DNA from: Sympetrum striolatum
Taxonomy: Eukaryota; Arthropoda; Insecta; Odonata; Libellulidae
Length of the DNA: 64,000 nt
Direction of reading: 5' to 3'
NCBI GenBank assembly: GCA_947579665.1
Contig: CANPUZ010000054.1
Coordinates: forward strand, 372,001-436,000
The notes under the pieces were generated by a model. The model saw nothing but the letters and a program-made list of their open reading frames with translations. It was not told where the DNA came from and made no database searches. Shown piece by piece: positions 59,221 through 64,000 of this stretch (the first letter of the stretch is position 1; every line of letters begins with the position of its first letter). A program made the translations under genes and the position numbers.

Positions 59221-61319
59221 AAAATACTTTGGAAACATAGAGAGACCATCAGGAAAAACGCAAAAATTGGCATTTTTCAAAAAAAATTAAAAGTTTGACT
59301 AAAATTCGCAGCCACAGGGCATAATCCGATCGAGTTGTAATTGTTCATATGTTACAAGTACCACCAATTACAAACTTTAAACACTGGCCGTTGACGGAAA
59401 AAAGTTATTTTGATCTACCCTATTGTTCAGTTATCGTGTGACCATGACCGAGTCGAGAACTACCGCGAATCCACCGAGTTTTTATTTGCTTCGTCTCAGA
59501 TGGGGTAGGGGAACGACGCTGGCGCCTAATGGATATCATATTACAGAAATTAAGTTGCTCTTTAAAATTGTGTACGACATGCACCATTATAATCGCGGAT
59601 CATTGTAAGGAAAAGCCTCAAAGTCAAGATCTGTTTGGTCCGACATTAACCTAAAATAAAATAGAAATTTCGTCTCCTTGTTGTAACATCTGATTTCAAT
59701 TAACATGGATGAATTCATATTATGAGGTTTTATGGAGCGTACTATTATACGAGGTTATTGCATTTTTGCTGTAAATTATGAGGAATTATATAAAATATCA
59801 TGTTTTTTTTAAATAAATATTAGCTTTGCGTAACATTTCCTATGAAAGAAGTAAGTTGTTGGGAAATTCCTTCACTTATTCGCGGCCAGTTGTCCCATCC
59901 CGAGGGACTAGGATGCCGTTTCATCAGCTTCACACTAATTGTCCTTTCTCGGAGTTAATGGGCGCCATTTCTTATCTTTTGCTATAATATTGTTAATTGT
60001 TATATTCATTTTGAATTAAGGTTTCACCAAGTATTACAGCTGCATTGCATTAATTTTTGCGTATTTAATGTTTTACATTTGTTGAAACTTGTATACCTAT
60101 CCTTGTAATTTATTTATATTTTCCCAGCAATTATTATTAATTGTTTTAATTGTTAAAATTTTTAACATTTATAGTTTTTTGCCAACTTTGAAACTAATTT
60201 AATGTGAGACTTTTTAATATTTCTGAGCATATCAGTCCTAAATTACAACGTTATCTTTTTCTTGTTTGCCAGTTGGTAATTTTTGTTTAATCTTCCCATT
60301 TAAAAGTTATTATTCTTTACATATTGTGGCGTGATGGGAACGTATCCAATTCACCAGTGAATTTTCAACACAATTCATATCTATCAATTTTGTTTATCAA
60401 TATTTCATCTAAGTTTCGTTCATTCGTTTAGTATTATTGTGAATTGAATCAATACAAATTTATTTAACATTATAAATTAAATTATTTATGATTTTATTCG
60501 ATGGATGTATTTCATAACTTTATTAAAAAATTATTACGCACATGAAATTAAAGCAAATTAGGAATTCTCTTTTGTGTTGTTTATCCTTAAATAGAAACTT
60601 CAATACTTTACTTTAGCATCTCAAGAAATGTATTATTTGATCCGAATAAACTGCATGATATGAGAGCACACATCAGTTTTGAGTCTCAGCCTTGAAATTG
60701 AATAGCCTCTCCCATTCCCATCCTCGAAGGGTCCCTATAATCCCAGTTACAACCTCTGCGGCCATGTAATTTAAACAGTGGACAATAAAATGAACGGAAA
60801 AACTGGAGGCAAATAGGACAAAAGAGAGGCAAACCATTACTAAGTGGTCCGTGCTCAGCACGAAAAATAAGAAGAGGGAATAAAGTTTAGGACTTCATTC
60901 CGTTGGACTATGAGTTTCCTAGAATATCAAAGCAGCCATTGCCAGTGAAATTGTACGGAATATTTGCCTGTTGTCGAGTGTGGATGTGCATTCTTTAGCT
61001 GCAGTCTTCCAGTATACGAACCGCCGTTGAACACTATTCCAGTCTTTGTGTCATTCTGCTTTGCTGCTTCTCCTGAAGCATTATTTTGGTTTCCTTTATT
61101 GAATAAGATATTTTATAGATAAAGTTTAGTTTCACCTTCATTTGAATTCTTTTTGTAATTAATATTATGGTACGTTTTGATGATAGTTATGGTTAACTTT
61201 AAAATTATGATTTTCTATCGGATTCGATTGTATTGATGGATTCGTCAATTTCTAAGGTTATTCGCACTTTCAATACTCATGTGATATTCAAATTTCAGGT
61301 TAATATTGACATAAAAAAG
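59221..61319. other. No gene supported
   Basis: About 2.1 kb. 59,420-59,600 and 60,660-60,870 are less AT-rich and hold frames of about 62 codons with no motif. A possible 3' splice site (caaatttcag) lies at about 61,290-61,299, just ahead of the piggyBac-like reading frame. Confidence 0.45.
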
Positions 61320-62175
61320 TCACCGAGAAAAAAGATGGAAGGAGGTGGAAAAAGGACTATTTCCAAGACAATTTTGGTAGAAGCTTCCACTTCAAGTACA
61401 TCTCCAAAACGTCGGAAACAAGAGGAAGCTCCCGAAGATTCAGACATTAAAGTAGAAGGCGGTAACAGCAGTGGTGAAGATGATGAAGGTGAGCAAGCTC
61501 TCCGTTGTCCCTCCGTGTCATCAATTAAAGTGCAACGGAAAACTGACCAGAGGAATTGGATTTCGGATAAGCCAAATTCATGCGGAACTAATTTTCATGA
61601 GAGACCTGGTCTACTTGTCAATTGTCCTGGTCCCAATCCGAGGGATTTCCGTAATTTATTCTTCCATGATGCTGCGAGAAACAAATCGAAATGCAGAAAA
61701 CATTTTCTTACGTTCGTGTTCTCCTAGTGCCAGAATAAGGGAATCGAAATAAGTCAATATGGAAGAATTAAATGTTTGTTTTTGCTTTATTATTTCACAT
61801 GGGGAATATTCAAATTTCCAGAATTACGGACTACTGGAAAAAGTCCGATTTATATAATATTCCGTTTTTTTCGCAGAATGTGGGGAGGGATCGGTTTATG
61901 TTAATCCTGAGGGCCCTATATTTTGCCAAAAATCAAGCAGAAAACGAACCGCAGTCAACTGACCGACTGCATAAAATTCGACCGTCGTTGAATTATTTCA
62001 TCAAACGATGAAAACAATTTATTGTCCAGGAAAAAATTTAAGCTTTGATGAATCGGTGATTCTTTGGAGGGGTCGGTTATTATTTCGACAGTACATAAAG
62101 GGAAAAAACAAGTTCGGTATAAAGCTTTATACGCTTACAGAACAGAATGGTTTAGTTTTGAGGTTTTCAGCGTAG
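61320..62175 (+). pseudogene. Broken piggyBac-type transposase (DDE_Tnp_1_7 family)
   Basis: The frame from about 61,335 (MEGGGKRTISK) has a Ser/Lys-rich then acidic N-terminus (EDSDIKVEGG, GEDDEGE), usual in this family. It continues NFHERPGLLVNCPGPNPRDF. Near 61,670 the reading shifts to LRETNRNAENIFLR, then after about 61,745 to FVFALLFHMGNIQISRITDY and WKKSDLYNIPFFSQNVGRDR and KIRPSLNYF. A further shift near 62,000 leads to SFDESVILWRGRLLFRQYIK, which holds the first catalytic Asp region, and KLYTLTEQNGLVLRF before an in-frame stop at 62173. The part that would carry the remaining catalytic Asp residues and the Cys-rich C-terminus is missing. Three or more frame changes show it is dead. 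No flanking CCCT/TTAA ends were found. Confidence 0.85.
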
Positions 62176-62729
62176 TTCGGGCTAATGATTCAGAAGTTTG
62201 TGGTAACTATGAATAATAACAATAGAACATGATCCATGTTCAATGCACAATAAAATACTGTAAACCATAAAAATGGCAAGTAATAATTTGTAATCACAAA
62301 ACAAATCGAAAGAAGAAATAAGGAATGTAGTATTATACAACATATAATATGAATTAGAAGATTATTCGGAATCAAAATCAGACTCTTCGATGTAAATTTC
62401 TTCGGAATCGAAGAATCGGAATTTGCCTCCTCGGAAAGTTGGCCAATTGGAAGAATACGCGAATCTATAATGTCTTTGCCGTGAAATAGAAATTTAAGCA
62501 CGCTAGCGTACCATGAGTACTCTCTCATACATAAATATTTCACTGTTAATTGAGAATTCGCTATTTATGCACTCTAATATGATATGGAAGCGCGTAATGA
62601 GCTTAACGGCGACACCTGTTCTTTCAGCTGACTCTTCAGCATTGCAAAAAAACTTTGCACAATCGCGTATTGGTGTGATCCATTAAAGATTGCAATTTTA
62701 TTTCTGCGGAGGTTTCCGTAGCATTGACG
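62176..62729. other. No gene supported; a small acidic minus-strand reading noted
   Basis: On the minus strand, 62,450-62,355 reads FRFFDSEEIYIEESDFDSE before a stop, coding-like in style, but the upstream part of that frame is closed within about 30 codons. A different minus frame (62543-62190) is open for 117 codons and turns into a hydrophobic, AT-driven tail. I cannot assign either. Confidence 0.35.
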
Positions 62730-62996
62730 TCACTCCGAAAGACCACTTTGTTCTGGTCTTAAAAAAAGCTTTCTCGCTCTCTTTAATGTAGTACCACTTC
62801 TTGGAGAGTAATGGCAGAGTTCTTTTACAATTGCTACTGAATCTATTTTGCCTTCTTTTCGAAGCTGTTCTTCACTCACCATCGATATCTCCTCCGGATG
62901 TTTCCAGGATGTGTTCGTTTCGCCGTCTTTTCGTTTTCGTACTGCAACTTTCAAAGTCCTTTTGTGGTCTTCCGGTTCTTCCACTCGGTCCACGAT
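62730..62996 (-). CDS. Possible internal or terminal exon, unknown protein
   Basis: On the minus strand the sequence tatactatttcag, a good 3' splice site, ends at 62997. It is followed by 88 open codons to a stop at 62730-62732. The peptide is highly charged and hydrophilic (IVDRVEEPEDHKRTLKVAVR at its start; RSGTTLKRARKLFLRPEQ near its end), with an Arg/Lys-rich second half and no membrane segment. Composition is less AT-rich than the flanks. There is no ATG near the start, so it would need an upstream exon. I do not recognise the family. It may be a terminal exon, part of a transposon protein, or a chance frame. Confidence 0.25.
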   Translation of the reverse strand: MVDRVEEPEDHKRTLKVAVRKRKDGETNTSWKHPEEISMVSEEQLRKEGKIDSVAIVKELCHYSPRSGTTLKRARKLFLRPEQSGLSE

Positions 62997-63044
62997 CTGA
63001 AATAGTATATTACTTTATATCTATATAGTATACTAGTGCCTACA

Positions 63045-63134
63045 TATTGCCTGTATATATTGCCTATACTATCTTTGGCAAATATTTACATTTTATATAT
63101 GAAGAAAGTCATGTGCTGGCCACATCAGATTATT
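63045..63134 (-). mobile_element. 5' fragment of the hairpin-ended element, inverted
   Basis: Reverse complement reads tctgatgtggccagcacatg, actttcttcatatataaaat and gtaaatattt, matching 33655-33710 of the plus-oriented copy almost base for base. The rest of the element is absent. Confidence 0.65.
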
Positions 63135-63299
63135 CTATTGGTTGGCGCGGTTTTTTATGGAAAAGAAACCTTAGATCCAGTTAGAATGGTTCATTCCCTT
63201 CATAACTATAAAAAAATTGACCCGCTAAGACTAGTAAGAACATTTACCTTTGTCCCTCTAGATTATGAAAATATCACAACACTGTAGGACGATGAAAAT

Positions 63300-63665
63300 A
63301 GCCAAAATACCTCCTACGGAGAGAAGTGGGATCCAAGTACAAACATCGAAACATAGCACGGAATAGAACGTATTTAATCCAAAGCATTGAAAGGATATCA
63401 TACCGGGAACAACCTAAAATGTTATTCCATTATCGCCCATTGCAATGGACAGAGGAATGTAAATGGCGCACCGGCATCGAACCAAGAATCTATGGGGAAT
63501 CCATAAAATTCTTATACGAAATATATTTATGATCTCTATTCACATGGCGGATCTTACGTTTGCATATTATTGGGAAAGGGATTCAAGAAAATTCTTAAAT
63601 ATCGCCGCAATGTATACAAATAGGAGAATTATGCACCCGCCTGCCGTCGAAATCAAGTACATTTG
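63300..63665 (-). repeat. tRNA-like monomers of the ~165 bp family
   Basis: Reverse-orientation blocks ggcatcgaaccaagaatc (tcga at 63477) and a weaker ccgtcgaaatcaag (tcga at 63647), 170 bp apart. The phrase gaggaatgtaaatggc before the first is shared with the 57 kb copy. Linker blocks ttcacatggc, gggaaagggattcaag and atcgccgcaatgtat are present. A 68-codon plus frame crosses it and resembles the minus frame at 53231-52950. Confidence 0.6.
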
Positions 63666-64000
63666 GTGACAATTTCATAGATATAAATATAAGAGAGCGC
63701 GTTTTCAGGGACCTCTGTGATTTTGAATTCCCTATCCTACCTGGATGTAGGTTAAAACATTTTTGAAATTTAATCATATTAATCACTTCAACTCAGCTGT
63801 TTATTAAAGCTTGAATTTTCTGTCGTGTTTAATCATCGTTTCCGATATCCATTTGTGTGTTTCTGAAAATGTATCCTTTAATGTGGTGCTGCTTATCCTA
63901 AGGGTAATCTTCGAATGTATTTCTTATTAACTTTAGACGAATGTTGTCTTTCTCGAAGAAATTGTTCTTTCAAATGACTAGAAATTGAATATTTAGGTGA
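63666..64000. other. AT-rich DNA to the window edge, nothing recognised
   Basis: No frame with a motif, no repeat ends. Confidence 0.45.

Noticed and set aside
63036..63287. 83-codon plus-strand frame
   Set aside because: Its first half lies antisense across a non-coding hairpin-element fragment, and no domain is visible in the rest.

Overview
The window looks like repeat-dominated nuclear DNA from an animal, most likely an arthropod (probably an insect). It is AT-rich, has no long open frames with recognisable host domains, and carries decayed copies of many eukaryotic transposon classes: jockey/CR1-type LINEs, hAT, piggyBac, Tc1/mariner, PIF/Harbinger, small inverted-repeat elements and tRNA-like repeats. 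Nothing suggests bacterial, organellar or viral DNA. The species cannot be told from the sequence.

Positions 1 to about 17,026 are a tandem array of a very long unit: two whole copies and part of a third, with starts 6,262 and 6,576 bp apart. The array probably continues to the left of the window. Each full unit contains two divergent copies of a ~0.27 kb direct repeat, one copy of a dispersed ~200 bp repeat, and the 3' end of a LINE on the minus strand. The three copies share variants in different combinations, as expected from unequal exchange or gene conversion. The array stops abruptly near 17,026, and a small Harbinger-like coding remnant lies about 0.5 kb beyond it.

From 17 to 29 kb there is mostly anonymous AT-rich DNA, with copies of the dispersed ~200 bp repeat (23.2-25.7 kb), one LINE reverse-transcriptase piece with an intact FADD motif (24.7-24.9 kb), a GC-rich island with overlapping open frames (26.9-27.6 kb) and a tetranucleotide-like low-complexity tract.

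From 29 to 40 kb there are tRNA-like repeat monomers spaced about 165 bp, two elements ending in the same 'tactttctc' hairpin (one holding a ~178 bp tandem subrepeat), a truncated hAT-like copy, and a 2,180 bp hAT-like element (37,759-39,938) with matching ends and a perfect 8 bp target duplication.

From 40 to 53 kb lie a 230 bp inverted-repeat element with TAA duplications, a second group of the dispersed repeat (43.3-45.3 kb), a LINE fragment (47.4-47.9 kb), a hAT-like end (49.3-49.6 kb), a 1.5 kb piggyBac-like inverted-repeat element containing a LINE tail, and the best tRNA-like ~165 bp array (52.66-53.42 kb).

From 53 to 64 kb there is a good TATA promoter with a possible noncoding first exon (53.7 kb), a mariner-superfamily remnant flanked by TA (55.3-55.8 kb), a LINE fragment with an internal deletion (57.7-58.0 kb), a broken piggyBac transposase (61.3-62.2 kb), a possible exon on the minus strand (62.73-63.0 kb) and more tRNA-like monomers.

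I found no complete protein-coding gene. The coding signal is almost all transposon debris, and the only host-gene hints are the 53.7 kb promoter and the 62.7-63.0 kb open exon candidate. All similarity statements come from reading by eye; no search was run.
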